DNA of 64,000 bases from Theobroma cacao. Taxonomy: Eukaryota; Streptophyta; Magnoliopsida; Malvales; Malvaceae. Numbering within the stretch: the stretch's first letter is position 1; every line of letters starts with the position of its first letter. Below are positions 12,575-23,531 of the stretch, one piece after another. A program made the translations under genes and the position numbers. The notes under the pieces are model-generated. The model was not told the DNA's origin. It searched no databases and worked only from the letters and a program-made list of their open reading frames with translations. The stretch lies in contig NC_030852.1 of NCBI RefSeq assembly GCF_000208745.1, positions 26,094,268 through 26,158,267 on the forward strand, read 5' to 3'.

Positions 12575-14674
12575 CAACAACAATACTTGTTCCAAGAAAT
12601 GAACGTTTGCTCAAGATTTAAGCGATTCGGTTTTAGCAAACTAAAGGGAGTAGTGTTGATGTGGCTTGTGGAGTTTTAACTCGATTTAGCATATGAAACT
12701 AAAGTTGGAGAACCCAGATGTTATATTCGTTTGATATTAGAAACATCTTATGTTGGAGAGAAGTTAATTTTATATGTAGAAGCACGCCTGGTATTTTTAT
12801 TTTGCTTCCACCTTTATTTCTTTAGTATCACTATTTTCTTTTCAGTTGTCATGCAGAGAGCTATTATCAGATCTCCTTTGGCGCTTCACGCTAGTTTAAA
12901 AGGAAATAGGTGGATGAATTTTAAAAGAAAAAGAAGAGAACATGTGGTATGTTCTGGTTTTCTAGTGATAAACTTAGATGCGGTTGGAATCCATCACCTC
13001 AGTGATAGAGGATTACAGTGAGATATAAAAATCACCAGTAATTTTACAACACCAATCATCCCATTCGGTATAAATGGTACGTTAATTGAGTGGCAAATCT
13101 GCGGTTTACACTTTACACTCAAACCTTAATATTGAATGAATTTAAGGTCCAATGTTGATTACAATTACATTCTTGAGAATGGAATGTAAATGAGTAGGTA
13201 ATATTCTCATGTTTGATATGATTATATTTGTGAGAATGTATCTTCCCATCTATCGAGGAATCCCAATTCTTCTAATGATGAAATTACTTTCCCATTTTTG
13301 ATATCCTGAACTACAATGGAACTGCTGCAGAATTTCAACCCAATCGAACAAATGGGTCAGAGTCTAGGGGATTATGTGGGCAGTATAAATTTGATACAGA
13401 AGAACATAATGATCAAGAACATTGCTGCTTCCTACACACAGCTTCTTCAAAATGAAAGCACATGATGGAATAATAATACCTTGCCAAATCTTCTGGTAAC
13501 CAGAAATGCCGCTGCTTTTGTCTCTGCAAATGAACTACAAGCATAAGCAGATCAAATGCTTGGCTAATTCCAAATTTGCATTCTCAAGCAGACAACTGGA
13601 GACACTCCAAGATCGGTTCAGGATCATGGGATCCTTTTCTATCAGATAGGAAGGACTGTTGTACAAAATGTACTTCTAAGTAATTGCCCCCATATCCAAT
13701 GTTGGGCCAATTCCTTAGAAACGAAGAGAAGAGAAGGAAAGAGAAAGGGAGAAGAAACCAAGTGGAAAACAGAAGGAGGATTTAGCCAAAGAAGGTAAAA
13801 TGCAAGAGAAAGAGAGATGGCGGTTAGGGTTCGTAAATTAATTAAATTAATTTAAAAAGAATACAAATTTAATTAATTAACAATTTAATGCTCTAAAGCT
13901 TAGGAGTATCCCCCGTATACAATCTAAAATGAAATTATTGAGTCTGCCAAATTTTGTAAATGACTGATTTATAGGGAAAAAATATAAATTATTATGTTAG
14001 GTTGGATAATGCTTAATTTTGATATCACTTTAATCATTCCAAATTTGTGAAAGGAATTAGGCTAAATAAATATAAATATATTAACATAACATTTTTAAAA
14101 TTTAAATAATTAATATTGATTGTCATGCTACTATTTATAGATTTAAGTTATAAAGTTTGAAATATTTAAAAATTTATATTAAAATATATTTTTATAAATA
14201 AAAATAATTTTAAAAATTAACATATCATATCTTACTTACTTCAAACACCATAGTCAATTAAATATCTAATTCTAATGCATTGGTGGAGAGAAGTGCCACG
14301 CCATACCATGGTCGGCTCACAACAAAAAAGCATCTCCTGTTTTAGTAATTAAATCAACTGATAATTCAATGGAGTTATCTGCTTGTGTTAGTGTGGCATG
14401 AATTGAATTAAGGTTTAAGAACAGATTTGGACCGCCTCCTATAGGCTCTGGTTTTAGTGGCCTAACATGCCAAACATTTTACTTTATTCATCTAACGTAG
14501 TCCGCGGCCGTCATTAATAGCACGGCCTGATCATGCTAGACTCTTGGGTTGACAGTTGACTTAAATATTTATTTGTAATTAAGTAGAATCCATACATTAT
14601 ATATTCTTCCATATTCATTTGGCCACGGAACAAATAACTAGTGTTTCTCTATTGTTCTTGTGGTTGTTGACACG
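12575..14674. other. Intergenic between HSD B and C
   Basis: No gene is supported. The part at roughly 13280-13830 is of normal base composition and non-repetitive, with a purine-rich end (gaagagaagagaaggaaagag), but has no open frame worth calling. It may be a decayed gene or untranslated region. The remainder is AT-rich. Confidence 0.45.
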
Positions 14675-16143
14675 ATGGAAATCAACAAGCTATTGAACAT
14701 TGTCTTTCCCCCTCTACTTATAATTGCACTTGTTTTCATCTTACCGCCATTTCTTGTTTTCAAGCTTCTTTGTTCCATTCAAAGGTTTGTGTACAAAGAA
14801 AACGTTGCCGGTAAAGTAGTACTCATCACGGGAGCATCTTCGGGCATTGGTGAGGTTTGTACCTCCAGGCCACCGGCTTCTCCACTCAATGTTCATAGAT
14901 TAACATATGTATCTGTTTTATCATCATACTTCTCGAGTTTTGCAGCACCTTGCTTATGAGTATGCTAGAAGAGGAGCTCGTTTGGCCCTCGTAGCCAGAA
15001 GAACAGATCGTCTTCAAAAAGTAGCTGAGAGAGCCCGACAGATGGGGTCCCCCGATGTAATTGTGATCACTGCAGATGTATCCAAGGTCGAAGATTGTAA
15101 GCGATTTGTTGACAAGACGGTGAACCACTTCGGGCAGTGTAAACTTCTTTCTCTCCTTAATTCCATGTTCACAGCTTTTAGTGGAGATTAGACCTCACTT
15201 TATTAACTGATTAGGTTTATTTATCCAACAGTGGACCATCTGGTGAACAATGCTGGGGTTGGTGCCGTGCAATCTTTTAAAGTAACCAACAATATATCTG
15301 ATTTTGTCCCTGTTATGGTATCCCCAAGTGACTGCTTATATTTCATTCTGCGTTTTAAACTAAATTTAAATATCATTTCAAAACGCAATTTTGTTTCTTT
15401 GTAGGACACAAATTTTTGGGGTTCAGTGTACGGCACCCATTTTGCAGTTCCACACCTGAGAAAAAGGAGAGGGAAGATGATTGTGATGTCCTCAGCTTCT
15501 GCCTGGCTCGGCCTTCCAAAAACTAGCTTCTACGCTGTAAACAAGTTGCTTCTGTATTATACATATCGAATAGGTTCCCATTTTTAGTTGCTCAACTGAT
15601 CACTTTGTAAAAAATTGCATTTCAGGCAAGCAAGGCAGCTCAAATTGGTTTCTATGAGTCATTGAGGATTGAAGTTGGTCCAGAAATCGGAATAACCATT
15701 GTCACTCCTGGATTTGTTGAGTCAGAAATGACCCGAAGCAATCAACAAAGAAAGGTAAGGCCTAAAGGAAGTAATCCGAGATAAGAGACAGGGAATAACC
15801 TCCTTAATACTCCCGAATACAATCATACCTTAAGGTTTTTCAGTTCTGTTAAATTGCATAAATGATCTAATGCTCTTTGTTTGGAAATCAAAACCAAGCT
15901 CTCTTTCTTGTTGCTTTGAACTTGATTGCCTATCAGGGTAAGCTCCAGTTTCTCGGAAACGAGCCAGCGGATGTCTGTGCCAAGGCAATTGTTGAAAGCA
16001 CTTGCCGAGGAGACATGTACCTGACAGAGCCATTCTGGGTTAGGCCATTGTATCTTCTAAAGGTACTTTGTCCTGAGATATGGGACTGGGCTTGCCAGTT
16101 GCTACTTGTCCATAGAAGAAGGACGGGGGATAAAAAAGCATAG
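14675..16143 (+). CDS. HSD gene C: steroleosin-type SDR, intact
   Basis: Six exons (14675-14854, 14946-15138, 15232-15317, 15405-15536, 15626-15754, 15937-16143) join in frame to 308 codons. The start is the ATG at 14675, which aligns with the other members; upstream in-frame sequence lacks ATG. The anchor has the ILPPFLVF Pro knob. TGASSGIG (52-59), NNAG (130-133), catalytic Ser183, and YAASK (Tyr196, Lys200) are all intact. The C-terminus is short and basic, like gene B. Introns are compact. All canonical SDR residues are present, so this is probably an active enzyme of the same membrane- or lipid-droplet-anchored class. The substrate cannot be read from sequence. Confidence 0.9.
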
Positions 16144-17080
16144 CCGGCCGGACTGTCCTAAATTAGGAAGGGAAACCCTGCTTCAGCAATCTGCCTTCGA
16201 AGCTTGAATATGACTATCTAGCTTCTATTTTGTAGTTCAATCTTTGGATTAAAACATTTTTCTTTCTATCCTCCCTACCAACGGCTCCTCAATAATAGAC
16301 ATAGGGAATACTTCGGTTCTAGTGTACAACCAAAATGTTACTTCAATCTCACAATAGTGTAAACAAAACTCTTGGGCTTCAATGAAAGTAATGCACGCAT
16401 GAGTTGTCTTGGCCTTTAGGGAGTTTATGTACAAACCATAGCTACCTAGATTAGAGGAATCCGGAAGAATAAGAAGAGTTGAAACAAAGTGATATTGGCT
16501 AAAGTCAAAGTAAATTTGAATATTTAATGTAACGTTGATTTCATATTCCCAACCATTTTGGCCTCAAGCCCTCAACAAGTCATCGAATTAAAAACAAATA
16601 TATTCTCTTAGGTGCCATAATCCAAAGAAGCTGAATCTTTCAAATTTAATAAACAAAGTGTCAAAAAAAAATTTCATGTTCCTTAAATGGCTTTAAACTT
16701 GCATATATTATGCGCAAGTTAAATATGAGCCATTAAGTAGAGAATGCTTGAAACATTACAATTCAGACCTTCAATTTTCGAAAATAGTGCTATATTTCAA
16801 AATTTTTAACTAATTTTGTTTAAGAAATCAATAGCATCTCAAAGGAAACAACTTTGCTTCGATTTTGCTTGTAAAATGAAAAGAAAGAAATAGTAATATC
16901 TCGGGCTCAAAATGACATCCTCGAATGAGTTATCATTAGTTTGCTCATTACTTATTAGTATTATATGCAACATTGAAGGCTCAAATCATATCTTTTTTAT
17001 GAACGATTTTAAAATTTTGAAGTTTTATCAAGTTATTTGTCAAAAAGATAAAAAAATAGATTTATAAGTTGTTTATTTTT
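16144..17080. other. Intergenic between HSD C and D
   Basis: AT-rich, with no gene, RNA or complete element recognised. A fold-back MITE copy begins directly after this segment. Confidence 0.5.
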
Positions 17081-17518
17081 CACATAATAGCTAAATAAAG
17101 TCTCTAAATTATCTTAAAAAATTCAAATAATTTTTTTATTTTTTTATGATGTTCAATTAAGTTTTAATTTTTTTATTTTAGATCAAATAAACTCTTAAAA
17201 TTAAACTGTTATTAGTTTCAATGTCACTTATTATTTTATACCAAGTGATATTAAAATGGCGCCTCACATGTCCTATCTAGTGGATATGCTAATATGATAT
17301 GATGTCATAATCATGTGCCATTTTCATCATTCTTATTAGTTACACGTAATATAAAAAATGACAAATGATATTTTAATTAATTACAATCGATCAATCATTA
17401 ATTATAAGTGTCTATTTAATTTAAAATAAAAATACAGAGACTTGATTTAATATAATATAAAAATAAAAATTTATTCAAATTTTTTTAAATAATTTAAAAA
17501 CTTCTTAAAATATTATAC
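17081..17518. mobile_element. Fold-back MITE copy 1 (about 0.44 kb)
   Basis: Member of an inverted-repeat family seen at least six times in this window. The left arm (cataatagctaaataaag, then gatgttcaattaag) is roughly complementary to the right arm (gatttaatataata, then cttcttaaaatattatac). It lies about 370 bp upstream of the ATG of pseudogene D. No coding capacity. Confidence 0.6.
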
Positions 17519-17885
17519 ATTTATTTTTCCTTTTTTAAGTTTTTGGTTATCTCCCTTATTGAAGTTTGTTTCTCAGAAAAGTCTATTCATCTACCTAAAA
17601 ATAATAATTTGCAGCTAAATATCATATCTATAATTTATTAAGTTTCAACCAAACTTCTGATCAATTATTCGAGTCGGGCCGGAACCATCTATCTCAAACA
17701 AAAAACTAAAAACAGGCCCAAGTTATAAACCTGGCCCACATCGATCGTGGTCCCAGCAAGCTGGGGATAAAATTTTGCATAGCACGAGAGAAGAAACATA
17801 GATATCTGATCTGCTACAAGTCTACTGGCCTGTTGCCTCAAGATTTGAATTGCACAATCTCTGCCTCCGATACTGAGAAGAAGCT

Positions 17886-20215
17886 ATGGATTTTATTCAC
17901 AAGATCATGAGCATTGTCCTCCCTTCAGTAACATTCCTTGTTCTTCTTTTCTTCTTACCAATGTTCCTTATTCTCAAGTTTCTCAATTTCCTGAAAAGAA
18001 CCATAAACATTGAAAACCTGTCTGGGAAAGTTGTCCTCATCACCGGAGCATCCTCAGGAATTGGAGAGGTTTGTCTCGTTCTCACTGGATTATGTATTTA
18101 CGTTTCTGCAAACATTTAGTATTTAGTATCTTTTAGTATGTATTCCTGATAGGTTTTGCTTTGGGCAATGAAGCATCTTGCTCACGAGTACGCAAACAGA
18201 GGAGCACGTTTGGCCCTGGCTGCCAGAAGAGAACACCGACCCCGGGCAGTTGCGGAAAAAGCTAGCCAGTTGGGGTCCCCAGATGCTATCGTGGTCCGAG
18301 TTGACGTTTCCAAGGCAGAAGATTGCAAACAGTTTGTCAATAAGGCAGTTGTCAAAATCAGCAGAGGAATAAGAGGAAAGATCGAGAAGTCAGTGTAAAG
18401 GAAATGATTTTCTCATTCCTGAATTTGTCATTACAAGAGCATTTATACATGATACTAACCAATTAACTAACTAATCAACTACTTTAACTAATTACAACTG
18501 TAAAAGTAACTATTAACAGCAAAACAGTAAAACTAAAGTTTACATTCTGTACAACAATAAAATTACACGTGTCCTTCATTTTCCTTGGCTGTAACAAGTC
18601 TTCTACTCCTTTAATCTTCAAACATAGTCAATCTGAAATCAGCCTTAAATATCATCTTCGTCTTCAGCTTTCAATAACAGTTGACCACTTTGGCAATGTA
18701 AGCGATGCAGCCTCTCATTTTTCACAGCAGTTAAGGCCCAAATTTTCAGAATGTATTTTGTTTGATGGGACATTTCTGTTGTAGTGGATCATCTGGTGAA
18801 CAATGCTGGAATAACTCACATCATCAGCTAGTTTGAGGATTCCAGCCAACTCTCTGAATTTGCTCCCGCTATGGTATCAAATCATCCACATATATAATTT
18901 TGTACTTTATTGTTTATATTTGACAAATTAAAAGTATCCGAGTCTTATGACAGTGATTAATTATATGATTATAGCTTTCGGCTTTCTATGATATTTTTCC
19001 CTCTTTAATTCCAATAGTTATAACTAAAAAGTTTCCATTTTATGTCCTTATAGGACACAAATTTCTAAGAAAAACCAGCGGGAAGATAGTTGTTATAGCT
19101 TCAACCGCAGGCTGGTTTCCTACTCGAAAATTGACCTTTTACAATGTGTGTTATGACATTGTAACTTTTCAGTGGTTTAAATCTTCTGTTTCATGGATTT
19201 GATGCTATCTCGTTGCTGTCTCAGGCAAGCAAGGCAGCACAATTAAGGTTATTTGAGACATTAAGGGCTGAATTCTGATCAGATATTGGAATAACTATAG
19301 TGACCCCGGGATCTTCGAGACGGAGATGAATCAAAACCTGTCAAAGTTAGGCTCGATGACCTCCTCCTCCTTGAATGGAAGATATAAAGCTCCCCCAATG
19401 CACCCTTTTCACATTCATGATAATAAGTTACTCCTATATTTTTTATTTTTGAAGCCTCTTGCCCCTTTGATGATCTTTTTCTTTTATCGATAAGCGAAGA
19501 CCAATTAATCCAATCCAATATTAATTAATACGTATTCATCAAATATGTTTTGAATGCTTTTGAAATTATTATTTTTATTAGACTATTTGTATTTATATAC
19601 AGTAAAATCTTGATTTATGAATTTATCGATTTGAGAATTAAAAGAGGATCGACTTATTTTTTTTATTCCTTTTCAAATTCAATAAATGTTGATTGATAGT
19701 ATATTTTATTACATTTTTATATTTGAGGTATCATCTCCTATATGATCCCTTTAAATTCCACAGTGGAAGGATTGCAACTTCCAGTAACCCTAAGTCTAGG
19801 CACTGAAGTAATCATAAATGTCATTTATTTTAGGATAGGGTTGGTGGGTTTCCTTATAATAATAACCGTATCCTGCTGAGAAATTCAATGTTAGGTAGTA
19901 CCGAGTAGGACTGGTTTTAAACCTCCATTATCTGCACCTAGCCATCATTTTTAATTTTTTTAAGAGAATTAATTTCTCAATGTTTAAACTTTTATAGATT
20001 AGTAGTATTGTTTTCAGGTTCAAATGAACTCTGTCCTGGCTGAGTCCACCGATGAATGCGCCAAAGCAATTGTAAACAGTGCTTGCCGCGGAGACAAATA
20101 CCTAACAGCACCGTCCTGGTACGTTGTGGGGTTTCTGTTTAAGCTGTTTTATCCTGAAGTGTTGGAGTGGTGCTTCCATTGGTACTTTATCAGTAGACGA
20201 AACGAAGGCCATTAA
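17886..20215 (+). pseudogene. HSD gene D: decayed steroleosin-type SDR pseudogene
   Basis: All six exon remnants align to the paralogs: 17886-18068, 18174 to about 18695 (interrupted), 18785-18873, 19054-19145, 19225 to about 19340, and 20018-20215. The lesions are multiple. A ~327 bp insertion lies in exon 2 after 18350. One base is lost at the exon 2 end (about 18695). An in-frame TAG is at 18829-18831. About 40 bp of exon 4 is missing after 19067, immediately producing a TAA. A TGA is at 19276-19278, and there is a further one-base loss near the PG motif in exon 5. The anchor Pro knob is also reduced to Pro-Met. Exon 1 and exon 6 remain open, so decay is recent relative to the duplication. 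Confidence 0.93.
18351..18677 (-). mobile_element. Insertion in exon 2 of HSD D, probable solo LTR (Copia-like)
   Basis: A segment of about 327 bp splits the codons for the conserved KAV(D/N)HFG stretch. The 5-mer cagtt occurs on both sides (18346-18350 and 18678-18682), as expected for a 5-bp target duplication. Removing the insert plus one repeat rejoins the reading frame locally. Read on the minus strand it begins TGTTATTGAAAGC and ends GATTTTGACA (TG...CA ends, overlapping the duplication by two bases) and contains TATAAATG, an arrangement like a plant LTR. It has no coding capacity. A MITE is the alternative. Confidence 0.6.
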
Positions 20216-20709
20216 AGTGATGCCATTGCCAACCTCAATTATATTGAAAGCAACCACAGGGCAGAAGAAGATATGTACCAATCTACCACCCCTAATGGAT
20301 GAGACTTTGTTGGTCCGGAGCAATTCAAGGTCAATCCTACACCTTATATTTATTTATTTATTTATATATTTGGTTTGAGGTGATCTATTAAATATTAAAC
20401 TATATAGGACAATTAAGAAAATTAGTTGTCATCCATAAAGGTTTTGTTGCAAATCAACTTACCCCATATTAGTTTGAAAAACACTCTTTTCTCTCTCTTT
20501 GAAAAACTACTGATATTAAAATTTCATTAATCACACTAATATTTGTTCAAAATTTACTTAAATACTAAAAATATGGTCATTTTATTTATTTATTATATTG
20601 TATTNAAAGAGTCTTTTATTTATTTATTTATTTATTTATTTATTCCCTCTTTTTTATTTCTTTTTTAATGAATTTCAAGGATAATTTAATACATTTATCT
20701 CAATGTTAG

Positions 20710-20743
<34 letters not shown>

Positions 20744-21130
20744 TAAAGATAAGTTTAAAATATGTAACATGTAATTGAATTAGAATATAAACTTAATTAA
20801 ATTTAATTTGATAGTATTTTTCAAAAAAAATAATTTGTTAGTAATTAAAGATAATTTTAAAAATAATTGAATTTAACAAGTATAAAGATGATTTTATTTC
20901 TTTTGTAGTAATTGAAATTTAATACAGTTCAAGTCTCAGTAAAGCTAGGGGCAGAATGAATAAAAAAAAAAGGCAGTATTAACGGAGGAGAGCTACGTGT
21001 TGAATTCCCTACATGCAACACTGCTACGTTGCAAACTGCTTAGGCTTTGAAAGCAATGAAATTTAGTTCCACGCCCTTTGATCACTAGCTCTAGTGTTTC
21101 TGTCTCGCTTCTCATCATTCCATACAAGCT
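20216..21130. other. Intergenic AT-rich with microsatellites
   Basis: This stretch contains (TTTA)n near 20611-20644, (TA)n near 20709-20740 and an N at 20605. No gene seen. The last ~100 bp should hold the promoter and 5'UTR of HSD E. Confidence 0.55.
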
Positions 21131-22733
21131 ATGGATTTGATCAATAAGTTCATGAATGCCATCGTTGCTACTATATCCCTTATTGCACTCTTCTTCCTCC
21201 TTCATCATTATCGTTTTTTCAAGTCCCTCCTCTCCACTGTAAGAACCATATTCAAGGAAAATGTGACTGGAAAAGTGATACTCATCACTGGAGCGTCCTC
21301 TGGCGTCGGCGAGGTTTGAGAACGAACCCTGTATAACGTTTCTATAAACTTCAACTTCGTTTGATTATTATTTTTTTCCCTTGTTTTTTAATGTTTCTGA
21401 TTTTGTGGTTTTGAAGAATCTCGCATATAAGTATGCTAGGAGAGGAGCTCGTTTAGCCCTTGTTGCCAGGAGAGAGCATCGTCTCCAAGAAGTAGCTGCC
21501 ATTTTTGAGATCACTGGCTCCCCTGAAGCTATCTACATCCTTGGAGATATCTCCAAGATTGAAGACTGTAAGCGATTTGTTGATGCCACCGTAAACCACT
21601 TTGGGCATTGTAAGCAAAACTAGAAGAGTTGATACTTTGTGTTTTTTGTTTTCCGGGGAATCTTTGAATAATAGTAATGTTCAATCATCCTGGGATGGCA
21701 TTTCATGCTAGCAGTGGATCATTTGGTCACCAGTGCTGGGGTTGCTCCTGTCTGCTTGTTTGAAGATTATGATGATATCACTAAAGCTTCGCCGGCTATG
21801 GTAATCAATCATCAACATTCTTTTACCTTGATTTTGGCTTAAATATTCAACATAAGCTAATGATACTTTGGCATGAAGTATTTCTCAGTTTCTGATGAAT
21901 TAACACCTCAATGAGTAAAATTGACGAATCCTCTGTTCACGAAGTTCTTTGCTGTATTTTCCACAGGACATAAACTTCTGGGGTTCAGTCTACAGCACCT
22001 ATTTTGCACAGCGACACCTAAAGAAGAGGAAAGGGAAGATCATAGTGATAGCATCACGCGCCGCGTGGTTATTTGCACCATGAATGAGCTTCTATGATGT
22101 AAGAAATCTTATCAGTATCCTTAACGGTTATAATTTACACATTAATTTTTGAGCAATTCTAGCTTCACAATGGCCCAAGGCAAGCAAAGCAGCACTCATT
22201 AGCTTTTACGAGACATTGAGGATTGAATTTCGGACTCAAATTGGAATTACAATTGTGACACTGGGATTGATCAAGACAGAGATGACAGAAGGGAAATTCC
22301 TATCCAGGGAAGGGAAATTGGTAGTAGATCGAGAAATGAGAGACGTAAGCTTGCTTCTTTCTCTAATGCGATAGTCCTGGAAAGGAATGGGATGTACTTT
22401 CCAGTTTTGCTTATCTCTTATAATTGCTGCCAGGTTCAAGTCAGTCTGATGCCATTAGAGTCAGCTGATAAGTGTGCCAAGGCAGTAGTTGACAGTGCCT
22501 GCCGTGGGGAGAATTACTTGACGCTGCCATCTTGGACCAAGGCGACATTACTCTGGAAGGTGTTTTGCCCTGAGATAATAGAATGGTGGAACCGCTTGCT
22601 GTTAATGACAGGGCCTGGATCTTCCCACGGGGATGTGCCTAGCAAGAAGATATTCGATGTAGCCAGTAGAGTGAAGAAGTTTTCTCTCTGGATGGGAGGC
22701 CCGTTTCCTAAGATCGTCATCAAAGCCCCATGA
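21131..22733 (+). pseudogene. HSD gene E: full-length steroleosin-type SDR with a single nonsense codon
   Basis: Six exons (21131-21313, 21417-21609, 21715-21800, 21967-22098, 22180-22344, 22434-22733) keep sizes and phases matching gene A (165-bp exon 5, long C-terminal exon). They join to 353 codons including the stop, apart from a TGA at 22081-22083 in exon 4. That is codon 193, five codons before the catalytic Tyr, where intact paralogs have Lys or Arg. A normal transcript would give a 192-residue protein lacking the YxxxK motif. Other departures support relaxed constraint: TGASSGVG, NNAG changed to TSAG, TPG changed to TLG, and the anchor Pro knob changed to His-His. A polymorphic allele or a base-call error at the TGA cannot be excluded. 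Confidence 0.8.
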
Positions 22734-23531
22734 ACCAAGGTAGGGGCATGAAATGTCATCTATCTTCTGAAGTAAAAACATAGGTTGCAGGCTTGCAGCA
22801 GAAAGTAAAAAAGTTACATCTTTAAATTATGGCAAAGCTTAGACTCAACGGTGGAAATTCCTTTCTATGGCCGGAAACATACATTAATAGGAGTAAATTT
22901 GGGTGTTGCTTGTTGTGTATAATAGAATATGAATGCAAGCATTTATATAAAAACAGGTAAGAGTTCAACATACTCATGAATTTCAGAGTATAAGACGGTG
23001 ATGAATTTCATTATCTCATCTAGAATTTTAAAGTTACTAGGACTGGTTAAAAGTCTAACAAATTAATGAAGTTAATCATAATCATAAAAGCTATCTTTTC
23101 ATAAGTTCCATTATACATTTATACAATTGAAATCCAAATCCCTCTTTCCAATTCATATTTTAAAATGCAACCTTGATATCTTTGCTCATTTCACTTCTTC
23201 AAGACTTAGACCCAAAAAGCAAAGGTTCTACACTTCTCTTCTTTGGTCTCCAACACTTTGCAATCCGGATTTTTCTTACCAGTTTCTTCTCCAAATCTCT
23301 CCTTCGTCCTTCCTAAACAAATACATGCCACATCTCTTCGGCTTTGTAAAGAATTCAAAGAAAATCCCAGAAGTTCCATGATTCCTTGATTTCTGGATTG
23401 GCCTGTAATGTGCCTGCAAATTAATCGCATGAAAGGGATCATGCGATCCAATTCGAAATTCACAGTGAAGGTAGCCAATTCTGTTAGCATTGGTTCCAAC
23501 ATCCTAGAAGACAGTCGTGATATGCAGCCAA
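22734..23531. other. Intergenic / 3' flanks of HSD E and RMI1 (convergent)
   Basis: No gene is supported. The two flanking genes converge here, so much of it is probably 3'UTR and terminator sequence for both. Confidence 0.5.
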
